A stretch of DNA of 64,000 bases from Geotrypetes seraphini (GCF_902459505.1 NC_047084.1:462464140-462528139); one strand, 5' to 3'. Shown: positions 1-11,430, counted from the first letter of the stretch. A program made the numbers and translations. Notes: a model not told the origin generated them from the sequence alone.

Positions 1-470
1 AGAGACATTTGGGATGGATGCCAGATCTACAGGGTAAGGGAGGGAGAGGGAAAGATGCCAAACCCTCCCCAGATCAGGAGGTGAGGGGAAGAAAGGGAAG
101 AGATGTTGGATTCTGAGGGAGGGAGGTGGAGGGAAGTGAAAAATTGGACCAGAGCAGGTGAGAGATGCTAGACACACATTGGGGAAAGTGGGAAATGGAA
201 GGAAATGAGAGAGCAGACCAGGGAGTTTGGGAGAAGAGGGGAAGAGAAACTGGACCTATGGAAGGAGTGAAAAATAAAAATACTGGACTGCAAGGGGCGG
301 GGACAGAGGAAAGGAGAGATGCTGGCCTCAGGGTGGGATGTGCGTAGGAGAGGAGGAGAAATGCTGAATAGGACAGATAAGAGACACAGAAAAAGATGGG
401 TGGTGGATATGGAGTGAGAGACATGTCAAGTTGACAGGAAATTCTGGCAAGAGGATTAAAAATAAAGCCG
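1..470. repeat. Purine-rich, minisatellite-like tract
   Basis: Strongly G/A-rich plus strand with loosely repeated units built around a gagatgctgg-like core, spaced several tens of bases apart. A similar tract with the same core lies at about 5900-6650. Open frames here are low-complexity Ser/Pro/Leu or Arg/Glu/Gly readings and are not genes. It lies downstream of the AdipoR-like exon at 2851, so probably inside an intron of that gene (inference). Confidence 0.5.
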
Positions 471-1960
471 AAAAGAAACACTGGAACCAAAGCAAATTGA
501 AAAAAAATGCTCAGACAACAAAGGTAGAAAAATATTTTATTCTTTTATTAATTGGAAAATGTCAGCTTCAGCAAATGTGTATCTCTGATATCTTGCATAT
601 CAGTTTCTATCATCTCTAGTATTGCTGTATACATAGAGTCTGACTTTTTGAGGTTTCCAGGTCAGTTTTATGCCTTCATATCTCTACTATTGATGTGTGG
701 TCTCTTGGTTTGCCAGTGTTTTGCGCATGTGATGAAGATGTGGTATTATGCTAGCATGCAGTTTCCGTGAAGTATTCTGCTTTGTAGGGATCTAAAGCAG
801 ATGAACTTGGACTGGCATATTAGTATTCTAGGGCACTATCTTTTTATAGGTAGGATTGGTGCTGTTTGAGTCCCGGACATTAGTGCAGCTTTTTCTATAT
901 AGTGTGGAATGTATTTGGGTGGGTTTTTTTTTTTTTAAATGCAGGGTTTGTTTATTAGATCTCTTGTTTCTGTTATGTAAAGTTTTTTCTTCAGAAATGG
1001 GAAATCTAGTGCAGGCAGTTGGTTATAGAAGGGCAGGGTGCTGCAGGGTACCACAGTGGGCATGGCAAAAGACTTGAGATGGGGCATGGGGGTGAGATAA
1101 GGGAGGAGCATGGAGGAGGGCAAGTGTCGGGTTTTCCTTCATCAAAACTTTGGCAGCTCTATCCACCCACCTAGCATCACTCCATCTCTTCCTTTCTTTC
1201 TTCCCTTCCATTCAGCAACACCTCATCGCTGCCACACTCATTTGAGTGCTCTCTCACTCTCACAGGAACGAGCCCCTTCTCTCCCTCATTAGATTTGCTT
1301 GCCGGTGCACTGAGCTCACTCTGCTATGTACTGCCTTGTCCCATCTCTTTTCCCTGCACCTAGGGTACAAGTGCTCTGAAATCTACGCTCTCGCTTTTAG
1401 CCAGAGTGGAGAGCAAGTTTAGCCCAGCAAATGTTCCCATATTGCTCCCACTGTCGGTATCCTTTCATAGGCTCCAAGGAAAAGCGAATATGGTAGTACT
1501 GTATTTTATACTGCTTTTGTCATTTAGAAACCAATAATACACTTAAATCTTGCTGGAGTTGTCCCCTGGACCCACCATCTGCAAAATCTCACTCACTGGC
1601 CTTCAGTCTCATTATCTGGGTTTGTAAATTTCTTTAGGATGGTTCACCTTTGCCATCTCTGCGTTATCATGTTTAAGAGAGATCCAGAGAAATATATTCA
1701 ATCTTACAAAGTAGTGTGCTTTCAGTTGTGAGAAACCTGAAGAGTGATGCCTGACAGACATTCTCAGCTGATGAGGATGTACAGGTCCGATATACATTTG
1801 GCCATAGCTAAGCCCATAAGAAACACTGCTGCCTTGGATGGAGAGTGGACATAACCCAGTTTTATTCTGATTCTTGTGAGGCTTTGGATTTACTACTGAA
1901 AGCTTTCCAAATAAGTGCTAAATTTCTCTTAAGCTATTAGGATCTAGTTTTTTGTGTTTT
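471..1960. other. Non-coding stretch, nothing recognised
   Basis: No exon with conserved protein similarity, RNA gene or clear transposon end was seen. Contents are unremarkable AT-rich DNA, a short T-run near 927 and a pyrimidine-rich patch at about 1170-1290. I looked here on the minus strand for the next AdipoR exon, which should encode the second half of the transmembrane core, and did not find it. Confidence 0.4.
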
Positions 1961-1962
1961 TA

Positions 1963-2390
1963 AAAAAAAAATTTTTATTCATTTTAATAACCACTATCAA
2001 GTGCAACAGTTTATCAAACAGTTTACAAAATAAACAGCACCTAATTCCATCAATTAATATAATAAGTACATATCCCTCCCTCCCCCCCATCTAGGATCTA
2101 GCTAAAGGCATTGACAAAGTCAGAGAGTCCTATTGATGAAGACAATTAACCATATACAGTATTGGGTTTTAGGTAAACATACAGGCTGTCATTATTTTCT
2201 ATATCCCTCTCTCCCTGAGGATCTTCATTTATGATCTCTACCCATTGTTGGGTATCTCTTCCAGTACAGTCAAATACATAATTTGTGCAGCTGAAAAGTT
2301 TTTAGCATGGAAAAAGCACAAACCCAGAATAAACAATCCAAGGCAGGCAAGGAGAGGGGTGAAAGAATACTATGGAAAGTGGCTTTTTTT
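1963..2390 (-). mobile_element. Probable LINE 3' tail (antisense)
   Basis: Starts with an A/T run followed by a low-complexity AT-rich stretch and a CCCTCCCTCCCCCCC patch. The same layout recurs in tails near 3967-4160, 15265-15360 and 57395-57600. This repeated architecture suggests the 3' end of a non-LTR element in minus orientation. No coding part remains, so the family is an inference. Confidence 0.35.
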
Positions 2391-2732
2391 TTTTTAGATT
2401 TGCCATTTTGTGCACTAGGAATGTTTTATTAGTGTCTATTGGTTAAAATCTAAAATTAGAAATCTTGTTTGTATTTCTCATTCAAAGGTTCTGCCATCTG
2501 CTAGCCTCCCTTAATTAAAATTACTTGGCAGTCTCACCCTTGTACCAAATAACTTACATCCGTCAGAAGTTTACCATTCTCAGGTGGGAGAACTGGTTGG
2601 TCTGCAAACCCCTCTTTGGGCCCCAGGTGTATGCCTAGTTTGCCCTTGGTCATGGGTTAAATACAGAAACACAGAGGTGGGGGGCAGAAGCACACAGATG
2701 GAGGGAAGAGACAGAGTGCAAGAGAGAGAGAG

Positions 2733-2820
2733 ACAAATTCAAGTTCAATTTATTTGATATACCGCAAATATAAAACCAAGAGGAAAATCTAAGTGATTTA
2801 CAAGTACTGTACAACATTTT
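2733..2820. repeat. Short tail repeat ending at the AdipoR exon
   Basis: Contains the words tttgatataccgcaaat and ctaagtgatttacaa, a dispersed tail motif also seen near 11210, 12535, 36440 and 57690. It lies in the intron just downstream of the AdipoR-like exon at 2851-3037, leaving only about 30 bases to the splice donor. Confidence 0.45.
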
Positions 2821-2850
2821 TTGTTTTAAAAAGGCAGCTCTCTTACTTAC

Positions 2851-3037
2851 CTTGAGAAGATGCGGGAAACATTTTGGGAGTGGCAGTAGACGGTATGGAA
2901 GAGTGAGGAGAAGCCAAGGCATAGAGCGGCCCCTAGGAAAAAGATGCCAATGACAATCTTCTCCTGTAAGGGGGCAGCAAAATTTATGTTGGGTCTGAAC
3001 ATGTAACAAATTCCCAGAATTAGGAAGAAGAGAAAGC
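2851..3037 (-). CDS. AdipoR-like exon: TM1-TM2
   Basis: Acceptor ttttccag precedes GC TTT CTC; donor gtaagt follows TCA AG. Length 187 (phase 1 in, phase 2 out), compatible with the exon at 4624-4795. Encodes a hydrophobic segment (FLFFLILGICYMF), the loop RPNINFAAPLQEK, a second hydrophobic segment, then LFHTVYCHSQNVSRIFS. All are characteristic of AdipoR1 and AdipoR2. Confidence 0.92.
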
Positions 3038-4795
3038 CTGGAAAAGAAGGAAGTGATCAAAATGAGGAAAATACAGGCAGGCCAAAGCCTGAAGGAGCTG
3101 TCTTCAATGAAGGGTGGGGGCCAATATTTATTTATTCATTCATTTTTTTAAAAATTTTTTGAATCGCTTAAATCTAAGCGATGTACAAAAACATTTGCAT
3201 CCACAATTTCAAACACAAACATTGTAAAATGCAGTAAACAAATAATCAGTCTCCCCCCCCACAAAATTTCCTTATTCAGATCTAAAACAAATAATAACCA
3301 CAGAGTTAGAGAAAGGCGTCCACAAACAACTGTGTTTTTAGCAATTTCTTGAAAGATCTTTGCGTAATCTCATTGTACCTGGAATTGAATTCCAGAGATT
3401 CTTACCGGCAATTGAGAAAATAGATATTCTAGATTTTACATAGCGAATCTCATTTTTTTTTAAATTGATGAGCAACATTCCCTCCCCCCCTTCAGATCTC
3501 AAACATCTTGTAGGTTGATAGACTTCCCACAACTTTTTTTTTTGTTCAAAATTTTTATTGAAAATTTGGGGATGATAACAATGGACATAAACCACAAAAA
3601 CAGTGAAAGTACATTCAACTAAAAGGTAGCTAAGAAGAACAATTACCTTCCACTGTACAATTATAGCCCCTTGTAACCAAACAATTTCAAGCGGAGTCAT
3701 AAGCGATGAGGCTAAATATAAGATGTGAAAAGAGGAAAGAAAGAATAGGGAACCAGAAAGAAAGAGACATCAGGTGGCAGGTGAGTGGTCAACTAACCAG
3801 ATTGCATAAAACGATCCAGGAATTTCCATGGAGAAGGAAAATGAAAGGTTTGTAAAGACAGTCTAGAAATACAGTGGTTTTCAAAAGCATAAGATTCATA
3901 CTTATTGTAAAGGCATAGTGAGTTCCACCAGAAAGTGTAGTCTAGCAAGGAGGCTGATTTCCAATTTTTATTTTTTTTTTTTAATTTCTTTATTCATTAT
4001 AAATTTTCAAACAAGTGTACAATAAATCACTTCATAATATACATTTCCACTTGAAATTATTACAAATTTCACACCACAAAAATTATCTCCCTCAACCCCA
4101 TACATATATCTTTATAAATATCCAACACTTTTAAATCCCCCCCCACCCTCCACACATACATAATAAATGGGGTTAAATACAATTTATTTATTATAATAAT
4201 CTATTTGCTATAATAATCTATTAATGGCCCCCAAACATCTTTAAATATATTAAAATATCCTTTTTTAATTGCCAATGTTTTTTCCATTTCATACATATGA
4301 CACACTGAACTCCACCAAAAGCAGTAATTTAACCCTCTATAATCCTTCCAATTGTATGTTATTTGTTGAATGGCATAAGAGCCATTACAATCATGGCATC
4401 AATCAGTCTTGAATGGCGATCCGAGTGAGCAAAGCACGGATGTTGAGATTGGATAATAATAATCACATCAAAAGTTAATTCGGAGGTGCAAGTAGAAGAG
4501 GCCTCTGATTACAAACAGCCAGTAAAAAGAAAACTGGAGGACAGAGCGATGGAAGAAGGGGGGGAAATGGGACTCATAGACTGCCTCTTTGGTTCACATA
4601 TGGGGGAGAGAGCTGGTACTCACCGATCAGATGTGTCCAGATGTTCCCGGTCTCAGTATGCAGCCGGAAGATGCTGCGGAAACAGGCTCGAAAGGAGGAC
4701 AGGGGAGGGCGGTGCCCATGCAGCAGGAAGTCATTGTCCTTTAGCCAGTCAGGGAGCCGAGCATGGGGAAGGAGCCGCCAGCCTCTCTCCCACAC
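2851..4795 (-). CDS. Adiponectin receptor-like protein (PAQR family), partial gene
   Basis: Two neighbouring exons of an AdipoR-type seven-transmembrane PAQR protein; in known members this is a plasma-membrane receptor with a zinc site linked to ceramidase activity. Upstream exon 4624-4795 encodes the conserved pre-membrane block containing LPDWLKDNDFLLHGHRPP and HTETGNIWTHLIG. Downstream exon 2851-3037 encodes TM1 and part of TM2, with FRPNINFAAPLQEK and LFHTVYCHS; the His of LFHTVY corresponds to a zinc ligand in human AdipoR1. Both exons are open, have AG and GT borders and join in phase (codon split G/GC). The first exon differs from human AdipoR2 at about 10 of 57 positions by memory, more than expected for an AdipoR2 orthologue, so it may be a third paralogue. 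N-terminal exons and the rest of the membrane core were not found. Confidence 0.9.
3131..4420 (-). mobile_element. Stack of LINE 3' tails in the AdipoR-like intron
   Basis: Three AT-rich antisense tails follow each other: about 3131-3535 (contains aatctaagcgatgtacaaa, also present near 16660), 3536-3960 (starts with a T-run and a tttttattgaaaatt word) and 3961-4420 (T-run, then an AT-rich stretch and a cccccccaccctcc patch). They resemble 3' ends of non-LTR elements in minus orientation. No reverse transcriptase remains, so families cannot be named firmly. Confidence 0.4.
4624..4795 (-). CDS. AdipoR-like exon: pre-TM1 conserved block
   Basis: Acceptor ttggtag precedes GTG TGG GAG (Val-Trp-Glu); donor gtgagt follows ATC G. 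Length 172, entering in phase 0 and leaving in phase 1. Encodes VWERGWR, PDWLKDNDFLLHGHRPP, SFRACFRSIFR and HTETGNIWTHLIG, the signature of adiponectin receptors. No frame damage is visible. Confidence 0.92.
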
Positions 4796-5119
4796 CTACC
4801 AAAGCAAGGAACCTCGTCAGTTGGGAGACAAAATTCTGTCAGGTGTGCGGTCCAGTGAAACTGTAGTGGGTTGTGGACTTTGGAGGCCCACTGTGAAACT
4901 ATCATGTGAGCTATTGAGGTACTGCAAGGACAATCAAAACCATGGTGCGGCGCAATAAAGTAATTGCCCTGAAGCTGCGCGCACAGAAGTCTCAGTATTC
5001 AAAGGATGTATGCTCGGCAGCGGTGAGCGTTTTGCTAACCACTGGCGGCATTAAACTCAGAAATTCAATGGTGTGTGTGCTGCCAGCTAACATCTGGCCA
5101 GTTAAGTTGAAATTCAAAA

Positions 5120-5400
5120 CAGAGAATGACACGGGGACAAATTTTTCCCCGTCCCCGCGGGAACTCATTTTCCCGTCCTGGTGAGTTCTGTCCCTGTCCC
5201 TGCCCCGTTCCTGCGAGCTACATCCTCATCCGCACAAGCCTCAAACATTTTAAAATCATAAGTGTTCGAGGCTTGCACGGTTAAGGCAGAACGTACAGGA
5301 TTGAGGCAGGGACAGGGAAAGCGACAAAACTCACGGGACGGGACAGGGAAATTGAGTTCCTGCGGGGTCAGGAAAAAATGTGTCCACATGTCATCCTCTA
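5120..5400. mobile_element. hAT-type MITE with 8-bp target duplication
   Basis: Foldback element of about 281 bp. The left end CAGAGAATGACACGGGGACA and right end tgtccacatgtcatcctcta are imperfect inverted repeats, and the arms continue inward through ccccgtccccgcggg and its complement. Flanks attcaaaa (5112-5119) and attcagaa (5401-5408) match 7 of 8, the duplication length expected for hAT. No transposase; non-autonomous. Confidence 0.75.
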
Positions 5401-5559
5401 ATTCAGAACTTAATCGGCTATGGGTTGCCACATAAAGAGATGACTGTTTTATGTAGTCCCAGTTAAGTCTTAATATCGGCATTTAACTGGTCAACTATAC
5501 CCCCAGAATGCCCCCCAAATAGCTGGCTTTCACTTAGGTGCTAACCTATTAAAAAAGAG

Positions 5560-5892
5560 GACACCTGTCCCCCATCTCATTCCGCCCCAGCCCAGCCCTT
5601 TTCTGTCTCCAGCTCTGCCCCATTCCACCCTCAACCTACTCCCACACAGACCTCCCCGAGATTGGGACTGTGTCTTGAGAGCATCTGCGCATGCATGGAC
5701 GTCGACGTAATGACATCGTGCTCTTGTTCCCATGTATATGACATCATCATGTCCTCCTGCCCGCTGCAAAGTGGAGGAAAGCTTTTCAAAACCCGGACAA
5801 AGTGCCAGGTTTTGAAAAGCCGTCCAGACCCCCGGACTTGTCCTTAAAAGGAGGACATGTCCTGGGAAAGCTGGACGTCTGGTAACCCTAGC
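5560..5892. mobile_element. DNA-transposon (MITE) fragment
   Basis: The right end ggacgtctggtaaccctag resembles a common vertebrate MITE terminus. Just inside are the complementary-looking words aggaggacatgtcc and gaggacacctgtcc, suggesting a degenerate foldback. The left terminus is not clear. Confidence 0.4.
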
Positions 5893-5899
5893 CTTAGGA

Positions 5900-6655
5900 G
5901 AACCAGCAGGTGGGTGAATGAGGAGCTACAGTGAAGCTGGACCTGACATGGGGTGAGAACAGGACTTGCAGTAATACTGAGCATTAGTGGGAGGGAATAG
6001 CTTGAGCAATGCTGGGGGAAGGAGCTGGAGGGAGAGAAGCTGGAGGGAGGAGCTGGTGGAAGGAGCTAGAGGGAGAGGAGATTGAGTGATGGCAGGCAGG
6101 GGAGCAAAGGCAAGAGAGAGACCTGAACCAAAGGCGAAGGGGAGGATAGGCATATGCTGGACTGGTGGACCATGAGGGGTAGACCAAGGGGAGAGAGAGA
6201 CCCTGGACCAAGGAGGGAGAGAGAGAAAAGTTTACCCTGGATTAAGGCGGGAGGGATAGTGAGAGCCACCCTTGTCCAAGGAGGGAGGAGGAGAGACAGA
6301 CACAGACACACCTGGACCAAGGAAAGAGGGTAAAGAGAGAAGAGACTCTGCACCAAGGAGAAGAAGAGATGCTGGACCATGGAGGGAAAGGTCAGGGCTC
6401 TGGGTTGCAGGAAGAAGGGAAGAGAAAGTAGACATGGGGAGGGACAGGGATATAAAAAAAAAAAGAGATGGGCATAAAGGAGGCATACAGATAGGGACAC
6501 AAAGGAATGATGCTGGATACAAGGGAAAGGGACAGCGACACAGGGGGAGATGCTGGACAGAGTAAGATAGGAACACTGAAAAGATAGTGAACATAGGGGA
6601 AGGACAGGGATACAGAGAAGATACTGGATAGAATGAATAGGGCCTTCAGGCACAC
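5900..6655. repeat. Purine-rich, minisatellite-like tract with gatgctgga core
   Basis: G/A-rich plus strand in which agatgctggacc-like cores recur with short purine spacers (gagggagag, ggaccaagg). It shares this core with 1-470, so both may be degenerate copies of the same tandem family. Long Ser/Leu/Pro-rich frames on the minus strand are composition artefacts. Confidence 0.5.
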
Positions 6656-8019
6656 ACACAAGTATATCTACCTCTCAGTGGGTATCTCTCCACCATCAGC
6701 TCTGTCCATAATCATGGAAAGCTCTCACAGTTGCTGACAGCTCTTTTCCTCTGCCTGAAGAAGTCCCTCACACTTTCTACCTACCCCTCTCCCATTCAAA
6801 CTCCTTTTCCGCACTCCTCATCCAGGACACTCTCTGAGACTTGTCCAGTGCCCCTTGTAAAGCTCTGATGTTCGGCAGCCCTGGCCTCCTCCCACCCCTT
6901 TGCGTCTTACTCACTGAACGCCTTGATTCTTGTGAGTGCAGGGTGAACCCTGATGCTTGGCTGCTGGCATGGTGCAAAGCTTTTCGCTTCCCGAAAGCTA
7001 TGTTGGAATCAGACGTGGACATGGAGCTTGAATTGGGAAGAACGGAGATATTAACAAATAGGAAGGGGATGGAGAGGGAGGGGAGGTTGTAGTGAAAGGG
7101 GAGTGCCACTGGTCAACAGCTATGGGAGTGGCTTTAGGCTGACCCCAGGGCACACTGTTCCTCCTCTATTAACCCCTGGTTTCATCTTTTCACCTGGAGA
7201 ATAAAGCAGAGTCAAAGGATCAGTATTGCCAGAAATTAGATTGATCTTCCCCTTAGGACCTCATCATTCCAAGGGAATCTATTAATGTTCTGTAAACACC
7301 CCACTCTGACATCACACCCTTCAAGATACCTTCAATAACTTCCAGCCCCTCAGAATCCCCAATTCCCATGCCAGAGGTATTGTATTAACCCCAGGCGATC
7401 CTGGCCCCACCGTGAAATCTCCATAAGTATTATGCTACTTCCTTCTGTACCAGGAATTATCTTTCTCACCTTCTTAAATTGTACTACATAGACCTTTCCA
7501 TCACTTCCAGGCAATCTTTCTTCCACAAATGGGGACCTCCAATTCCTAATGACCTTCCACCCCCACCCAACCCAGCACGCTCAACATTCCCCTTTCCCTC
7601 CAAAAGCACAAAACACACCCATACACTCTTCACCAACAAATTATCCCTCTTAGTACTCAGGGACCCCCCTTTTCTCAGAGATCTCTATAACACCTACAAC
7701 TCTTATAATCTCCTCCCAAATGTGGGCTATTGACTCCCCCTCTCCCAGTGATATCACCTACCTCCATTAACCTCATCACTCACTTCTGCTGCTTGCTGTA
7801 GGTCAGAGTGAGCAAGTCCAGACACACAGAGGCCACAGTGATGCACTGGAATGCTAGAGCCCAGATCCCCTTGGAAATATCTTGGGTTTGGTTTCCTTTC
7901 TTTCTCTTCCTGCCCTGTCATGTGATATATGACATCATAATACACAGCTATGACATCACATCAATTAATACACTTCTGGGTGCCTCTGGGTGCAGATCCG
8001 AGCAATGACCACAAAAATT
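6656..8019. other. No confident gene; unresolved single-copy-looking DNA
   Basis: Small open frames exist on both strands (minus 6777-7109; minus 7754-7945 with a gtgagt after the word cagcagaa) but none matches a family I recognise, and none is phased to join the AdipoR-like exon at 4795. The stretch could hold weakly conserved N-terminal exons of that gene; the sequence alone does not show it. Confidence 0.3.
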
Positions 8020-9000
8020 ACACTTATGTCTCCACCCTTTCGTCTTCCAGCTGATGACACAAAGTTGTTCAGTTGTTAACTTGCAAGAGGATTGTGAAAA
8101 ATTGCAGGAGGACCTTGTGAGATTGGAGGACTGGGCATCAAAATAGCAGATGACATTTAATGTGGGCAAGTGCAAAGTGATGCGTATGGGAAAGAGGAAC
8201 CCAAACTATAGCTATATGATTCTGGGTTCTATATTAGGAGTCACTGCTCAGGAAAAGGATCTAGGTGTCATTGTTGAGGATACTTGAAGCCTTCAGTTCA
8301 ATGTGTGGCGGCAGCTAGGAAAGCAAACAGAATGTTAGAAATGATCAGGAAAGGAATGGAAAACAAAGATGAAAATGTTATAATGCCCTTGTATCACTCT
8401 ATGGTAGAACTGCACCTCGAATACTATGTGCAGTTCTGGTCACCAAATTTCAAAAAAGATATAGCGGAATTAGAAAAGGTACAGAGAAGTGCATCAAAAA
8501 TGATAAAAGGGATGGGACGACTTCCCTATGAGGAAAGGCTAAGCGACTAGGTATCTTCAGCAGGGAGACGAAACGGCTAAGGGAGGACATGATAGAGGTC
8601 TATAAAATAATGAGTGGAGTCACTTGTTCACTCTTTCCAAAAATACTAGGACTAGAGTGCATGCAATGAAGCTAAGTAGTAGATTTAAAACAAACTGGAG
8701 AAAATATTTCTTCACACAACGTGTAATTTAACTCTGGAATTCATTGCCAAAGAATGTGATGAAATCAGTTAGCTTAACGGGGTTTTAAAAAAGTTTGGAT
8801 CATTTCCTAAAAGAGAAGTCCATAAGCCATTATTGAGATGGCTTGGGGAAATCCACTGCTTTTCCCTAGGATAAGCAGCATAAAATCTGTTTAGTACTTT
8901 GGATCTAAGTAGGTACTTGGGACCCTAAGTTGGCCACTGTTGGAAACAGGATACTGGGCTTGATGGACCTTCAGTCTCTCCCAGTATAGGGGCACAGTAT
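8020..9000 (+). mobile_element. CR1/L2-like LINE, 5'-truncated 3' end
   Basis: Encodes the tail of a non-LTR reverse transcriptase in several frames: a QLQEDL-type stretch, then VAAARKANRMLEMIRKGMENK, PLYHSMVELHLEYYVQFWSP, and LEKVQRSASKMIKGMGRLPYEERL near 8470-8550. After it come the R-F-F-T-Q-R-type region near 8700 and a 3' end with gatgga followed by ccttcagtctctcccagta, typical of CR1/L2 tails. Frames are broken by stops and shifts, so it is an old dead copy. Confidence 0.75.
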
Positions 9001-9331
9001 TTTAGAATGCTGGGCCATAACTTGGCTGAGCAAAATTTTATAATTGAGGAGAGGTAGATGAGAAGAGGATGGGGGGAGAGAGGTTAGAAATTGAAGGGAG
9101 AAAGGTAGGTGTGCAGAGCTCTGATTGGTTGAAAGATGTCATGGGACCAATCAGAGTTCTTGCTGTTTTAAAAGGTGGTAAATTGGCGGGTTTTAGTTTA
9201 TGAGAAAAATCGCTATTTGTTGGGTGCAGGGGAAGGCGAATTTTGGAATACCTTAATTTTCCAGCAACGTTTGTTTCTATGTTTTTCCATTTGTCGGGTC
9301 TTCTTGCGGTATTCGTGAGTGCGTGGACACT

Positions 9332-9412
9332 TTGGGCTCCTTTTACAAAGGTGCGTTAGGGCCTTAGCGCGCACTAAATACGCTAGCACACCTTTGTAAA
9401 AGGAGCCCTTTG
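9332..9412. mobile_element. Tiny foldback MITE
   Basis: About 80 bp with near-perfect inverted arms: gggctccttttacaaaggtg on the left and cacctttgtaaaaggagccc on the right. Both flanks carry ttt, a possible 3-bp target duplication. Central sequence is short and GC-rich. A related-looking end (ggctcccttttatcaaacca) occurs at 16494. Confidence 0.65.
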
Positions 9413-9890
9413 TTTTGAGTCGCTTGCCTGCGTTGTTATTTTTATGGTGCCTCGCAAGTAGTCTCGGGGAGGGTCCACAGCTCGGTTGCTGGTAAACGCG
9501 AAGTTCGGCGGCCTGTGCATTTTATGGATGCTGCTGTGCCTGGGACATCTCAGAGCTCTCCAAGGGTGCCTCAGGGGAGAGCATGAAATCAGAGAGTTGT
9601 GGAGTCCCGGGGAGGCAGAGTGTCTTCTGGCAGTGCGAGTCATCAGGTACCGGCTCCTATTCCTGGCAGTGAGTCTGCTGTTAGTGTGGGTGATGCTGCA
9701 CCTCCAGACGATGATAGCAGAGTGCTGGAGGAGCATGCTGACAGTGATCTGTTCACTGGTGAGTCTGGTGGTGAGGATGTGGTTGTTCCAGTGGATACTG
9801 GAGTTGTGGGTGGGCAACAGGGATATTCTGGTTTGTTTTCATTTCAGTACTGGCACTGTGAGCACCCGTTGTGTCGTTTTTGTCACAAAT
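9413..9890 (+). other. Unassigned open region
   Basis: Two overlapping plus-strand frames are open (9486-9956 and 9599-9892). The second reads as an acidic Ser/Gly/Val-rich peptide with no family I recognise. It ends at the antisense LINE tail starting near 9893. It may be the 5' part of an unidentified transposable element; no host gene is claimed. Confidence 0.2.
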
Positions 9891-9892
9891 AA

Positions 9893-10550
9893 CAATAATA
9901 ATAACTTTATTCTTCTATACTGCCGCAATCTGACGACTTCTCAGCGGTTTACATGAAAGAGAGACTGGACAATCAGTGAAGTACAAAATACAAATAGTAA
10001 CAGTACAGTATATCTCTAAAGGATATTCAAAATAGAATTATTACAATTAATGTAATTTTTATTTAGGAACTGTATCTATCAAATAGTACAGTTTTAATTT
10101 CTTTCCGAAAAGTGTCGTAGGTCATCTTAGCTACACTAATATAATTACCAAACCAAGACTGCTGTTTACTTGCTTGAAACATAAAAGTCCTATCCAAAAA
10201 CGACCTGTGTCTACAACCAGTGATCTTTGGATAGGCAAATAAATTACAATTTCCTGGTTCTCCATGTGGGGTTATATAGCACAAAATAAGACAAAAGATA
10301 GGTAGGGGCCAGTCCCCAAATCAACTTAAAACAAATACAAGAAAATTTGAATAATACTGGTAACCAGTGCAGCAGTGTATGTAGTAGGGGCTAACATGAT
10401 CTCTTTTCTTCAGTCCGAATATCAGCCGGACAGCCGTATTCTGTACTATTCTCAATTTTCTCATTGTTTGTTTAGGCATATCTAGATAAACAATATTGCA
10501 GTAATCCAATATAGCTAGAACCAATGCTTGCACCAATAGTCTGAAGGATA
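9893..10550 (-). mobile_element. L2-like LINE 3' end
   Basis: Minus-strand frame 10321-10536 contains LAILDYCNIVYLDMP, then LRIVQNTAVRLIFGLKKRDHVSP. This is the conserved C-terminal reverse-transcriptase block of L2-like LINEs (LDYCNsLY..., QNaAaRl...HItP). Downstream on that strand is a long AT-rich 3' tail ending in a short aataataataac run at 9893. Strongly 5'-truncated and decayed. Confidence 0.7.
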
Positions 10551-10689
10551 GAGGGTCAAAATATTTTTTGATAGTTTTTAATTTCCATAGTTTGTGGAGG
10601 TTTGCATCCTGCGTTTCTTTGTGGAACTTCTTGACTAGGTTCTTCTAAAGGGTTGCTCCCTAAGGTGGCAGGCCCAGGGCCCAGAGGCA

Positions 10690-11430
10690 TTTTTCCACAA
10701 GGCAACAATACCGGTACGAATTGAGGTGATGATGGAGTGGTTGCCAAAAGTATTTCATAAAATGATTCCTGATTATATTTCTGAGAAGTTGCCAGTCTAA
10801 CACATTCTTTACGTTCTCAATCAGAATGAGAAGCAAGCAATTATGTGTTCCTCCAACTGGACTGTTTTGTTAGAAAAATCTGCTAAGCGATCCTACTCTG
10901 TCTTTATGACAGTTGTAGAATCAGCTCCCTTTTGGTGTTAGATCATTGGATGAAATACTTGCATTTCCTAAGGCAGTAAAAAACGTATCTGTTTTCAATT
11001 TAATTTCATCATTAGATGAAAAACTTAGTTTGCAGTGGCAGAAATGTACTTGTTTCAATTTCATTTTTTTAATGAATGTATTGTATTATTTATCCTGATT
11101 TTATGTATTTCTTTTGTTGAAAAATTCTTAATTTTTAGGTTATGTATTTTGTTTTAATTTGTATTTTTTACTTCATTGCTAAGCTTATAATAATAATAAT
11201 AATAATAATAGTTTATATACCGCAATACCGTGAAGTTCTATGTGATTTATTCTGAATGTCTTACTACCCATTCTGAACTTCTTGGAAGGATGGGCTAAGT
11301 AACCAAGTAAATTAAATAAATAAATATTTTTATGTATGCTATTTATTATTATTATTTTTTTTTTTTGTAAACAACTTAGCTATAGATGTGGTATAAATGT
11401 TTAAATAAATAAATACATCAGGTACGATCA
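10690..11430 (+). mobile_element. LINE 3' ends (two tails in series)
   Basis: AT-rich stretch ending in a (taa)n run at about 11187-11210, followed by the tail words tatataccgcaataccgtgaa and, near 11375, tgtaaacaacttagctatag...ataaataaataca. These are characteristic 3'-UTR ends of the local LINE family in alternating orientation. No intact coding sequence. Confidence 0.5.

Noticed and set aside
6066-6659. Long Ser/Leu/Pro-rich minus-strand frames
   Set aside because: Low-complexity readings of purine-rich repeat DNA without splice sites or conserved motifs.
6777-7109. Possible upstream AdipoR exon (SAEKEFEWERG resembles the MEKMEEF...VWEG region)
   Set aside because: The candidate donor leaves the wrong phase for joining the exon at 4795, and the resemblance is only a few residues.
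7754-7945. Frame followed by a gtgagt donor-like site
   Set aside because: No acceptor with a pyrimidine tract and no family recognised on either strand.
9486-9956. A 156-residue plus-strand frame
   Set aside because: No recognised motif; overlaps a second frame and runs into a LINE tail.
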